DNA of 38,134 nt from CAZPAH01 sp964584495 (GTDB taxonomy: Bacteria; Krumholzibacteriota; Krumholzibacteriia; Krumholzibacteriales; Krumholzibacteriaceae): NCBI GenBank assembly GCA_964584495.1, contig CAZPAH010000010.1, positions 1-38,134 on the forward strand. The letters run 5' to 3'. Numbering within the stretch: the first letter of the stretch is position 1; each line of letters begins with the position of its first letter. Under the pieces are notes generated by a model. That model had not been told where the DNA came from. It did no database searches and saw only the letters and a list, made by a program, of their open reading frames with translations. Below are positions 1 to 6,966 of the stretch, piece by piece. Position numbers and translations under genes: made by a program.

Positions 1-1497
1 CAGGAAATGAGCTGTCATCACTGTAAGGATTCCGAATCTGATATAAATGACTCCATAAATTAACCCAATTATTGTTAATTCAATTATGCGTAAATATACC
101 GGATAAACTACATGGCCTGCGTGTCTGTTAGCCCAAATCAAAGCAGGAATCAGAACGGCTATCCATGTTATCTTTAAGTATCTCTTAAAAAATGGAATAC
201 AAAAGATTCTATAGGTTGTCTCTTCTGTCAAAGCAGCATACAATGCCGAGCCTACGATTGTGAAAAGAGGCACATAGGAAAGAAGAAAATCTGAGAATTT
301 TGGCTTTGAAGGCAGCCATGCGCCTAGGTTATTTGCGATGAGATAAAATATCGTATGGCATGCCAGCAGGATGAAGGCCAGACCATATCCTGTTCCACAT
401 TGGTATAAAAGATTCTTTAAAACATTTTTACCCTGGCTTCTGTCATAAATGAAATATCTATTCTTTTGAAAAATTTCATCATCTAATGGTTTTCCTACTG
501 AACCATATAAGAACATTTGAGTCGATAACAACAATGCTGAAATAAATACTAACATGAATTGATGTATAATAAAAACCCCCCAGTCCTCTGAGGTAGGATA
601 AGATATAATAAATTTATGAAAATGATTGACGGTAAGTAAAATTGTAATAATGAAAGTAAATATCCCAATAATTAATCCGAATCTCCAATTCACGATTTTT
701 CTCTTTGTAATTCTTATAACTATAGCTATGGTTGCAAGTATAACGAACGTAAAAGACAGAACATTTGCAAATGTTGATAAGAGACCGCCATGTGAGCGTT
801 CTCTTTGATAAGCCCTTGAAAAAGATTCCGGGACCTTTATATATTTTTCGAAGAAGCCAATTCTATTTCCTAGAACTTCCATTAAGATTTCTTGATTTGT
901 CTCACTTAATTGTACCCATTTCTTTTTCCAGATAAATGAGTGATCTGTCCTACGATCTCTTTCTTTAGTTGAGGTTGATGCTAAATTATATGTTGATAAA
1001 TCTATATCAGTCATTTCCCTTACAAATTGTTCGGCTATTTCCAGCGCTGTTTCCCTATCAAGGCTTTCACCTTGAAGATTATCCGGAATTTTTATTTTAA
1101 ATCCGTCAAAATCTCCATTTGGGGCGATACCAACAATAACTTCTGTTTCAGTCAATGGTTTATAGAACCTTATCCTCCAATAATGCAGACAGAGCGTGTT
1201 ATCTTTAGTAAGTTGATTCAGTTTTTCTATTCCAAGTTTCCTCTGAAGGTAGTAATCTGTTTCTTCATCTGTATGAAATGTTGCGAGAATCTTATAACCA
1301 TCTACGTCGTAGTCCATTCTCTTCAGAAAATTCATAGCTTTTTGAATGGCTTGTTTCTTGTCTATTTCTAACGGAACAGCGGAGGAAGGGAATGCATTGT
1401 TGAAATACTTGATAAATACTATTGCACATAGCAAGCTTATTATTATAAACACAATACTAAAGATTGATCTTCCGGCTGAATCGCTATGCTTTTCCAT
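1..1497 (-). CDS. CPBP (CAAX-type) intramembrane metalloprotease with long N-terminal extracytoplasmic region; C-terminus off the window edge
   Basis: An open frame runs without a stop from ATG 1497 to the left edge (499 codons). An in-frame TGA lies just upstream, so the start is well bounded, although the ribosome site is weak. Residues about 13-30 form a membrane anchor. A soluble region of about 200 residues follows, then several hydrophobic segments. The CPBP signature is seen near the end: EETTYR (E425, E426, R430), a W-x3-H motif (W455 to H459, followed by H462), and a last His at H497 in TAHFL. These are the expected metal/catalytic positions of the family; a few residues of the last motif are cut off by the edge. 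CPBP proteases cleave peptides in the membrane and often accompany bacteriocin or RiPP loci as processing or immunity factors. It follows the SPASM maturase on the same strand, so a role in processing, export or immunity for the neighbouring peptide is inferred. The DNA is clearly AT-richer than the rest of the window. Confidence 0.85.
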   Translation of the reverse strand, partial: MEKHSDSAGRSIFSIVFIIISLLCAIVFIKYFNNAFPSSAVPLEIDKKQAIQKAMNFLKRMDYDVDGYKILATFHTDEETDYYLQRKLGIEKLNQLTKDNTLCLHYWRIRFYKPLTETEVIVGIAPNGDFDGFKIKIPDNLQGESLDRETALEIAEQFVREMTDIDLSTYNLASTSTKERDRRTDHSFIWKKKWVQLSETNQEILMEVLGNRIGFFEKYIKVPESFSRAYQRERSHGGLLSTFANVLSFTFVILATIAIVIRITKRKIVNWRFGLIIGIFTFIITILLTVNHFHKFIISYPTSEDWGVFIIHQFMLVFISALLLSTQMFLYGSVGKPLDDEIFQKNRYFIYDRSQGKNVLKNLLYQCGTGYGLAFILLACHTIFYLIANNLGAWLPSKPKFSDFLLSYVPLFTIVGSALYAALTEETTYRIFCIPFFKRYLKITWIAVLIPALIWANRHAGHVVYPVYLRIIELTIIGLIYGVIYIRFGILTVMTAHFL

Positions 1498-1512
1498 TGA
1501 ATTGACCCCGGA

Positions 1513-1674
1513 TCACGCAATGCTATCTACGTCATTAAAATAGCTATCCATTTGATAATAAGGAAGTTGATTGATATCCAGACCATTTCTCCAATCATTG
1601 AAAATGACCCTTCCGTTCTTTCTATGAATTAAGCTCTGGATTAACGCTTCTTCCCCTCTTCCATATTGAGGCAC
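1513..1674 (-). CDS. possible small ORF between maturase and CPBP protease (53 aa, GTG start)
   Basis: A 53-codon frame starting at GTG overlaps the last 34 bases of the maturase gene and ends 15 bases before the protease start. It is rich in Asn, Asp and Tyr toward the C-terminus (for example YYQMDSYFNDVDSIA) and has no Cys. I see no convincing ribosome-binding site, and the reading could be chance. I list it because it fills almost the whole gap between two co-directional genes of a putative RiPP cassette. No function is assigned. Confidence 0.2.
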   Translation of the reverse strand: MPQYGRGEEALIQSLIHRKNGRVIFNDWRNGLDINQLPYYQMDSYFNDVDSIA

Positions 1675-3008
1675 TCTCTATAGAGCCACAGTCGTTCCTT
1701 AATGTTATGTTTCCAAGGAGGGCACTCTGGTTCCTGCATTCCCATACCAATGACTTTCCAGGGACAGCCACCCATGCAACTTGGAAGCAAACTGCAGTTT
1801 CTGCACTTATCGAAGTAGAACGGATCAAAAGCCAGCCATTTGCTAAGATTATCCTTCTCGGAAGCCGCATCTGAGAGCTTAACTTTTTTCTTTTCATTTC
1901 CAGTCATAGAAAGTCTTGAGAATGCCTCATTTTCATCTCCAACTGTGTTCCAGCATTTATGAATCAACCCTTTTGCATCGATAACCATCGAGAACATTCC
2001 AACCAGACCACAACCTATCACCGTAGTTCGAGGCAAACAAGCAGATTTGTCTATCGCAAATCCTCTCTCCATTGTTTTCTCCATGAGAGATACCTCAATT
2101 GCTGAGAAATCTTTCCTTGAGTAGCACTCGTGCTCGATTGAAGCACATTTTTCCGTGTAAGCCGCCACCGGCGCAAAATACACGCTCACCTTGTTTTTTA
2201 GCCCTTCGGACTCAAGATAGTCTAAGACTTCCTCTGCGGTGTTTACATTGCCAATGTCCACATTTACTCTTATCCTGATGGAAATCAGATCATGAACTTG
2301 TTTTATATTGTTAATAATCTCGGCGAATGACCCTTTTCCGTTTTGATAGCACCTTCTTTTATCATGAACTCCCGGAGGACCATCCAGTGTCAACTGTGCA
2401 GTCACCACCTTGTGTTCCTTGAGCATTTGAGCAACCTGTCTCGTAAGCAATGTACCGTTAGTGACAAGGTGAGCCTTATAATTGACGTCCTCTTTCTCAC
2501 ATAACAATTCTATTCTCTCGGATAGGGTGGATATGAATTCTGTTTCAAGTAATGGTTCACCCCCGTACCATGAAATATTGAAACGCTTGGCGCGCGCTTC
2601 ATGAATCATCCCCTCTACCAGTTCAAGGATCGATGGTATGTGCTCTTGAGTAAGCGAGAATGGTTGCCTTTCTTCGTAGCAGTAAGTGCACGCAAGATTG
2701 CATTTGTGAGTAACCACGATGGTTAAACCGGCCGATCTTCCTAAAAAGCGAGTAATATTATATGATGCTTTCAATTGAGCTAACTCATCTGCATGTTCCG
2801 GCACAAGAAATTTACCTCTAGCCAGTTCATTTATAAAATCTTCGAGTTCCTTTTCACCAAGAAATTCCGGATTTTTCCCTTCTGATAGTTTCAGATAGGC
2901 TTCATGATCCCTTTTAGTTAGTTCGATTAACCCTCGAGTTTGAGTATTATATCCAAGGATAGTTCCATCCTTATACGTGAAAAAAACATTGAAACGAGAG
3001 TTCTTCAT
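1641..3008 (-). CDS. radical SAM/SPASM peptide maturase
   Basis: A protein of 455 residues. The radical SAM 4Fe-4S motif CxxxCxxC is at C103, C107 and C110 (CNLACTYC), followed by the GGEP motif at 149-152. A C-terminal SPASM region carries auxiliary-cluster cysteines (C333, C352, C402, C405, C411, C415, C429, C446). The first 90 or so residues look like the small recognition domain found at the front of peptide-modifying SPASM enzymes. Such enzymes use S-adenosylmethionine radicals to form thioether, C-C or similar crosslinks in a short precursor. A Cys-bearing 56-residue peptide is encoded 243 bases upstream on the same strand (3252-3422), the expected arrangement for a substrate. The start is ATG 3008 with AGAGGAG about 10 bases upstream. 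The chemistry cannot be told from sequence alone; a thioether (sactipeptide/ranthipeptide type) is the most natural guess given the three Cys in the precursor. Confidence 0.92.
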   Translation of the reverse strand: MKNSRFNVFFTYKDGTILGYNTQTRGLIELTKRDHEAYLKLSEGKNPEFLGEKELEDFINELARGKFLVPEHADELAQLKASYNITRFLGRSAGLTIVVTHKCNLACTYCYEERQPFSLTQEHIPSILELVEGMIHEARAKRFNISWYGGEPLLETEFISTLSERIELLCEKEDVNYKAHLVTNGTLLTRQVAQMLKEHKVVTAQLTLDGPPGVHDKRRCYQNGKGSFAEIINNIKQVHDLISIRIRVNVDIGNVNTAEEVLDYLESEGLKNKVSVYFAPVAAYTEKCASIEHECYSRKDFSAIEVSLMEKTMERGFAIDKSACLPRTTVIGCGLVGMFSMVIDAKGLIHKCWNTVGDENEAFSRLSMTGNEKKKVKLSDAASEKDNLSKWLAFDPFYFDKCRNCSLLPSCMGGCPWKVIGMGMQEPECPPWKHNIKERLWLYRECLNMEEGKKR

Positions 3009-3085
3009 CTTCGGGAAACTCCTCTCCGCACGTAGATTCGGTTATCTATGTCAATATATCGGTTGCTCGCAGTAAATGTCGATTA

Positions 3086-3125
3086 AAAACCCTATACAGT
3101 TAGAATACTTACAGTATAGGGTTTT
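3086..3125 (-). terminator. 12-bp perfect hairpin between precursor peptide and maturase (possible attenuator)
   Basis: AAAACCCTATAC at 3086-3097 is an exact inverted repeat of 3114-3125, with a 16-base loop. Read on the minus strand, the hairpin sits between the precursor stop and the maturase start, and its 3' arm ends in a run of T. This is the usual place for a partial terminator or RNA-stabilising structure that makes the precursor more abundant than its enzyme. The stem is AT-rich at its base, so termination would be incomplete. Confidence 0.6.
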
Positions 3126-3251
3126 AGACGTTTTCCTGAATGTAGATTGAGCATTTTAATGCACACTACATCAAGGAATTCAGCCTATTTCAGTCTTTTT
3201 GTGTTTTCTTGTTCCCTTTTTTCAGCATCGAATTCTAAGTCCAGCGTACTA

Positions 3252-3422
3252 TTAGAAACCTAAAATTGCACACTTGTCGACGCTGCCACAAGGGTCTGAA
3301 TCATACTCCAAAAGACATATTCCAATTTCAACTGCAATGTGCAGTACTTCCAACCAGAACGATTCCCCTGGTGCAGCTGAAAATGCCGTTTTGGTTTCAG
3401 TGGGTTCATGTAAATACTTCAT
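3252..3422 (-). CDS. putative RiPP precursor peptide (56 aa, three Cys)
   Basis: A short gene of 56 codons followed by two stops (TAA TAG). It has the best ribosome-binding site in the region: AGGAGGT on the minus strand at 3436-3430, seven bases before ATG 3422. A sigma70-like promoter lies about 120 bases upstream. The first half (MKYLHEPTETKTAFSAAPGE) resembles a soluble leader. The middle is hydrophobic (W23 to L38). The tail carries C36, C45 and C51 in the pattern C-x8-C-x5-C, within DSDPCGSVDKCAILGF. The gene precedes a radical SAM/SPASM maturase and a CPBP protease on the same strand, which makes it the likely substrate of the maturase. No known RiPP class is recognised from the sequence. 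The leader/core boundary is unknown; the C-terminal 20 or so residues are the inferred core. Confidence 0.75.
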   Translation of the reverse strand: MKYLHEPTETKTAFSAAPGESFWLEVLHIAVEIGICLLEYDSDPCGSVDKCAILGF

Positions 3423-3538
3423 CCGTTTCACCTCCTCACGTATCTTTTGAATGAATTTAGCTTTCTGCCGATGATTGAAGACGCTTAATGTTTAGTGCCT
3501 TTTATTAAACGTCCTCCCTCGCTTACCTAAAGCGTTAT

Positions 3539-3566
3539 TTTATAGGCTCTTCGTGATATTTGTCAA
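3539..3566 (-). promoter_or_regulatory. sigma70-type promoter of the peptide cassette
   Basis: On the minus strand a perfect TTGACA (3566-3561) is followed after 16 bases by TATAAA (3544-3539). An alternative -10, TAAAAT (3542-3537), has an 18-base spacer. The transcript would start near 3530 and carry a leader of about 110 bases before the precursor ATG. This is the strongest consensus promoter in the window. Confidence 0.65.
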
Positions 3567-3662
3567 GGTAATTCTTCCTTTTTTTATCATGTACAGTGAT
3601 GGTATTCCCCCGTCCCTCTCGAACGGGAACCTGCATAACACCCCGGCAGAAGCGATCGCCCT

Positions 3663-4067
3663 CTACTTCTCCTCCATCTTGGTTCCGATCACAAGCTTCG
3701 TCATGCCTGCCCGCTTGGCGATATCCATCACGCTGACCACGGTTCCATGCTGCACGGTCTTGTCGACCCTCAGTATCAAGGTCTTCTCCTCCCCCTGCTT
3801 GATGAGGCTCTTCATGGCGTCTTCGAGGTTTTCGAGCCTTACGGCCCGATCGTTGAGCATGATCTCGCCGCTTGAGCCGATATAGAGGACCAGGTCCTCC
3901 ACGCGGGTCACCTCTGAATTACGGGCCGAGGGGAGCTCGAGCTTCATCCCCGGCTGCTCCAGGAAGGTCGAGGTGACCATGAAGAAGATCAGCAGCAGGA
4001 ACAGCACGTCGATCAAGGAGGTGACATTTATGATCACCCGCCGTTTCAACTTGGGACTAAACTGCAA
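3663..4067 (-). CDS. exbD: ExbD/TolR-family biopolymer transport protein
   Basis: A protein of 134 residues with a short cytoplasmic N-terminus, one transmembrane helix (about residues 13-35) carrying the proton-relay Asp in SLIDVLFLLLIFF, and a periplasmic domain. With ExbB it forms the proton channel that energises TonB at the inner membrane. The start is TTG 4067, preceded by GGGGGG at six bases. It overlaps the end of exbB by 11 bases, which indicates translational coupling. It is the last gene of the tonB-exbB-exbD unit. A TolR-type assignment is possible, but no tolA/tolB/pal is adjacent. Confidence 0.9.
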   Translation of the reverse strand: MQFSPKLKRRVIINVTSLIDVLFLLLIFFMVTSTFLEQPGMKLELPSARNSEVTRVEDLVLYIGSSGEIMLNDRAVRLENLEDAMKSLIKQGEEKTLILRVDKTVQHGTVVSVMDIAKRAGMTKLVIGTKMEEK

Positions 4068-4701
4068 TATGATCCCCCCTATCGGAAGAAGTCAGGAGGC
4101 GGATCTTATGCAGCAACGAGGTCGAGTGCTTCTCGATATCCATGACGAGGCTCTCCGCCTTGTCGGCGAAAAAGTTGAAGGATACGAGCGCCGGTATCCC
4201 GATGGCCAGCCCCGTAACGGTGGTGATCAAGGCCTCTGAGATTCCGCCGGACAGGATGTTCGTCTGCCCGAGGCCCTGCTGCGAGATCACGTTGAACACC
4301 TTGATCATGCCGATGACCGTGCCCATCAGGCCGAGCAGGGGGGAGGCTGCGGCTATAGTTTCCAGCATCACGAGACCCCGCTGGAGAACCCTTACCTCCT
4401 GCCGCCCCTGGTCGAGAATCGTCTCCTTCAGCTCGTCCCTCGTCAGATCCTGATTCCTCAACGCGGCGAGGGCGATATTCGCGAACGGCCCGGGGTAAGT
4501 CTCGCATATCCTCTCGGCGACCTTCACATCCTCGACGCTCTCGATCTTATCGATCGCCGAAACGATCTCCGGGATGATCACCTTTCTGGTCCTGAGGCCG
4601 AACGCCCTCTCGATCACGATCGCCAGTGCGAGGATCGAGCCGAGGAGCAGTGGGATCATCACGATGCCGCCCTTCTGCAATTCAGAAATAATTTCCGTCA
4701 T
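4057..4701 (-). CDS. exbB: ExbB/TolQ/MotA-family proton channel protein
   Basis: A protein of 214 residues with a first membrane helix at about 15-35 (GGIVMIPLLLGSILALAIVI). The conserved channel region SPLLGLMGTVIGMIKVF and the third helix (EALITTVTGLAIGIPALVSF) follow. This is the MotA/TolQ/ExbB fold, forming the pentameric stator around the ExbD dimer. ATG 4701 is chosen over the upstream in-frame TTG 4719 because ExbB proteins normally begin just before the first helix. GGAGG lies 11 bases upstream, a little far. It follows the TonB-like gene by about 20 bases. Confidence 0.92.
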   Translation of the reverse strand: MTEIISELQKGGIVMIPLLLGSILALAIVIERAFGLRTRKVIIPEIVSAIDKIESVEDVKVAERICETYPGPFANIALAALRNQDLTRDELKETILDQGRQEVRVLQRGLVMLETIAAASPLLGLMGTVIGMIKVFNVISQQGLGQTNILSGGISEALITTVTGLAIGIPALVSFNFFADKAESLVMDIEKHSTSLLHKIRLLTSSDRGDHIAV

Positions 4702-4722
4702 ATCTTTTCTAACCTCCAATTG

Positions 4723-5622
4723 TCAGCGGTAGACGTAATAGATGAATGTCCACGTTAGTTCCAGGTATTCCTCGGGAAAATCCCGGGGCAGGGGGGAAAA
4801 AGGAGACGCAACCCGTACCGCATCCACGCTCGTTTCCATCAGGGAACGGTCGCCTTCGTACTCGACGACATTGATATCAGCGGCCTTCCCATCAGGAAAG
4901 ACCTTGAAGTTTATCACCGTCTTGCCGCTGATCATCCCGAGCAGGGTGAATGCCGCCGGTGGAAAGGTGCTCGCCTTGAGCTTCTTCTTCATATCGAGAA
5001 TATAGGACGCGAAATTCCAGTTGTACGTGTTCAGCGTTATTCCGCCGAAATTCCCTGCATGAGATCTTCTTTGATCGAAATTCAAGTCATCGATGAACTG
5101 GCGAAGAGATAAGGAGCTGTAGCTGCCGGCCTCGGACTGCGGTTTACTTTCAATCTTCATCGGGGGGATCTGACGCAGCCGTGAATCGAGATCCTCGCTC
5201 AACCGGCTCCGGTTCTCGTTCTGCGCCCGCTCGCGGGACTCGTCAGGAACCTTTCTCGCCTGCATTTCCCGCGATGGATCCTGAGACGCCGGGTCCGATC
5301 CGGATTTCCCGGCGAAAACCCGGTATTGAACCTCTCCCTCGCTGTATGCCTCCCCCATATCTTTATCTTCACCGCGATATTGATCCCTTGCTATGGCATT
5401 CTTATCTGAAAGAAGCCTCGCGTTCTCGGGCCTCTGGCGGATGGCGTCGTCCGGCGTCTCCACCAGGTCGAAAACAAGAGGTTCCGGCGTATCGGCGCGC
5501 GCGGCACCTGTCTGAGCTGGGAATAGATGCATCCGGGCCAACGGGCGGTAGAGAACCAGGACGAGCAGATGGATCATCACTGAGATGGTGAGGGCTATAC
5601 GTTGCGACCGATATTTGAACAA
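4723..5622 (-). CDS. tonB: TonB-like energy transducer
   Basis: A protein of 299 residues with a single N-terminal membrane anchor (about 8-26), a long polar linker rich in Arg, Glu, Ser and Asp (about 40-190), and a C-terminal TonB-type domain with the segment TVINFKVFPDGKAADINVVE. The family transmits inner-membrane proton-motive force through ExbBD to TonB-dependent outer-membrane receptors. The linker is charged rather than the classical Pro/Lys repeat. No receptor gene is in the window. The start is TTG 5622 with GAGG eight bases upstream; the first in-frame ATG (5577) would cut into the anchor. It is the first gene of the operon with exbB and exbD. Confidence 0.85.
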   Translation of the reverse strand: MFKYRSQRIALTISVMIHLLVLVLYRPLARMHLFPAQTGAARADTPEPLVFDLVETPDDAIRQRPENARLLSDKNAIARDQYRGEDKDMGEAYSEGEVQYRVFAGKSGSDPASQDPSREMQARKVPDESRERAQNENRSRLSEDLDSRLRQIPPMKIESKPQSEAGSYSSLSLRQFIDDLNFDQRRSHAGNFGGITLNTYNWNFASYILDMKKKLKASTFPPAAFTLLGMISGKTVINFKVFPDGKAADINVVEYEGDRSLMETSVDAVRVASPFSPLPRDFPEEYLELTWTFIYYVYR

Positions 5623-5675
5623 ATTGATATCCTCACCTTCACAGCGACGCGCCGGATAGTTTTCTAATATACAAC

Positions 5676-5765
5676 CGGAGGAACCTTATTGTTCCCCTAT
5701 CCGGCAAAGATTAGCTCTGTCGGAGGAACCCTATTGTTCCCCTACCCGGCAAACATTAACCCTGT
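5676..5765. repeat. tandem pair of 45-bp repeats, each with a hairpin
   Basis: Two direct units, 5676-5720 and 5721-5765, match at 40 of 45 positions. Each contains GGAAC and GTTCC around a six-base loop (5680-5684 with 5691-5695 in unit 1). In unit 1 there is also an outer CCGGA/TCCGG pair (5675-5679 with 5700-5704). The pair lies just upstream of the tonB operon. It may be a dispersed intergenic element or an RNA-level regulator; only these two copies are in the window. Confidence 0.8.
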
Positions 5766-5809
5766 CTCCATTTGAATTAATGTAAGCAACCGGGGGGGAG
5801 AAGTAAATA

Positions 5810-5882
5810 CGGGAGACCTTGACTCGGCCTTTTAAGGAACCGACATGCATGAATCGGGCAAGGCGTAGTGCAAGGTCTCCCG
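5810..5882 (-). terminator. 12-bp inverted repeat downstream of the lipoprotein gene (terminator-like)
   Basis: CGGGAGACCTTG at 5810-5821 is the exact reverse complement of 5871-5882, with a 49-base interior that itself holds the palindrome CCTTTTAAGG. It begins nine bases after the stop of the lipoprotein gene read on the minus strand. There is no U-tract, so it may act as a transcript 3' end or stabiliser instead of a classic intrinsic terminator. Confidence 0.45.
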
Positions 5883-5891
5883 CGGGCTCGA

Positions 5892-6755
5892 TCACTTGAC
5901 CGCAAGCTCGACCTTCGTCCAGATATCGAGCGACTTGAATGAAGGCCTTTTGCCCATGCCGCCGCCGGGTCCGCCCATGCCTCCTTCGGGACCGCCCGTG
6001 CCGCCTCCGGGCCTCATGCCTCCACCCGGTCCGCTCGAGCCCCTGCCGTGCATCCTATCCATCGCACCGACCTTTAATCCGATCCCGATTTTCGCGCCCG
6101 GTTTGGTATCCAACGCGTACCGCGACCGCCCGTCGGCCGACATCGGTATCTTGAGCTCGTAAACGAGAATGCGGTGGGCGATGTCTATCGACGCCTCTAT
6201 CCCCAATTTCCCGGCATCCTCCGCCGGCACCGAGAGACGCGCGTTTTCTTCAGGACCCAGGATTACCATCTCGCCCCGGGATTGATCTAGCATGTCATTC
6301 AGCATCTCCGCATTATCTTCGTCGCCGGCCCCTTCCCTGTGAAACTCCGGCCTCTCCCTTCTCATCCTCTCTCCCGTATCCATTTCCTCCCCCTCACCGA
6401 TCCTCATCCCCATTCTCTTGACCGGATACTCGATGCCGAATCTTTCCTTCTTCCCTCCTTCGGGATCGAACCATACCGTTAGCCCGCGCGCCAGGATCTG
6501 CATCTGCGTTTTTCTGTCCCAAGTGTAGATGCAGAGATAGATGTTTTGTCCATCGTTGCTTATCCCGGCCTTCAACCCGTTATCCTCGTCATAATAAACT
6601 TCGTAGCCGGCCCAATCGGTATTCCTGCCGTCGATCTCTATCTCCCGGTCGCGCCACCGGCTTTTCAGATCGGACCCCCCGCAACCACCTATCAGCGAAA
6701 ACGTTATAAAGGCTGCGGCCGATATCGAAACCAATAGTATTTTTGTTCTTTTCAT
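5892..6755 (-). CDS. Gly/Met/Pro-rich lipoprotein with CBM9/DOMON-like region, ECF-controlled
   Basis: From ATG 6755 the product has 287 residues. A Lys/Arg n-region, a hydrophobic stretch and the lipobox LIGGC with Cys25 indicate a lipoprotein. ATG 6755 is chosen because it opens the signal peptide and has AAGGA upstream; an upstream in-frame start would add 19 unlikely residues. Residues about 35-110 (IDGRNTDWAGYEVYYD, then NDGQNIYLCIYTW) resemble the beta-sandwich carbohydrate-binding CBM9/DOMON type. This is a fold-level impression. An acidic Met-rich middle and a Gly-Gly-Met/Pro-rich tail follow, a composition that could bind metal. It is divergent from the ECF sigma gene and has the same promoter motif, so it probably belongs to that regulon. 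The true function is unknown. Confidence 0.7.
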   Translation of the reverse strand: MKRTKILLVSISAAAFITFSLIGGCGGSDLKSRWRDREIEIDGRNTDWAGYEVYYDEDNGLKAGISNDGQNIYLCIYTWDRKTQMQILARGLTVWFDPEGGKKERFGIEYPVKRMGMRIGEGEEMDTGERMRRERPEFHREGAGDEDNAEMLNDMLDQSRGEMVILGPEENARLSVPAEDAGKLGIEASIDIAHRILVYELKIPMSADGRSRYALDTKPGAKIGIGLKVGAMDRMHGRGSSGPGGGMRPGGGTGGPEGGMGGPGGGMGKRPSFKSLDIWTKVELAVK

Positions 6756-6820
6756 GACGTATTCCGTCCTTATCGAGGGGACCTCTGTTTCAAGGGGCCA
6801 GGTGGGGTTCACCTGTGATA

Positions 6821-6847
6821 GTCGTTACCGGGGCCGGACCCGTTACA
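6821..6847 (-). promoter_or_regulatory. ECF-type promoter TGTAAC-N17-CGAC driving the lipoprotein gene
   Basis: On the minus strand TGTAAC (6847-6842) is followed after exactly 17 bases by CGAC (6824-6821). This matches the promoter pattern recognised by ECF sigma factors such as Bacillus SigX. The same motif and spacing occur on the plus strand before the sigma gene. Transcription would start near 6814, about 60 bases before ATG 6755. Confidence 0.7.
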
Positions 6848-6895
6848 AAAAATTTTTCACAAACCCCGCTTGCAGCTCGAACGATATAAATTATT

Positions 6896-6922
6896 TGTAA
6901 CCGGACCGTCCGGGGAAACGAC
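6896..6922 (+). promoter_or_regulatory. ECF-type autoregulatory promoter TGTAAC-N17-CGAC
   Basis: TGTAAC at 6896-6901 and CGAC at 6919-6922 are separated by exactly 17 bases. This lies about 45 bases before the sigma-factor start and mirrors the divergent promoter at 6821-6847. The paired identical motifs strongly suggest the sigma factor activates its own operon and the lipoprotein. Confidence 0.72.
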
Positions 6923-6966
6923 ATAATCGATGGATATACTAAAACGCATGCTTATATTATCGTCAT

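Noticed and set aside
3266..3454. 62-codon plus-strand frame with several Cys, near the peptide cassette
   Set aside because: It has no ribosome site and lies antisense to the 56-residue precursor, which has a strong ribosome site and promoter.
3590..3662. possible terminator after exbD
   Set aside because: Only a mismatched GC-rich stem with a distant A/T run was found. It is not convincing.
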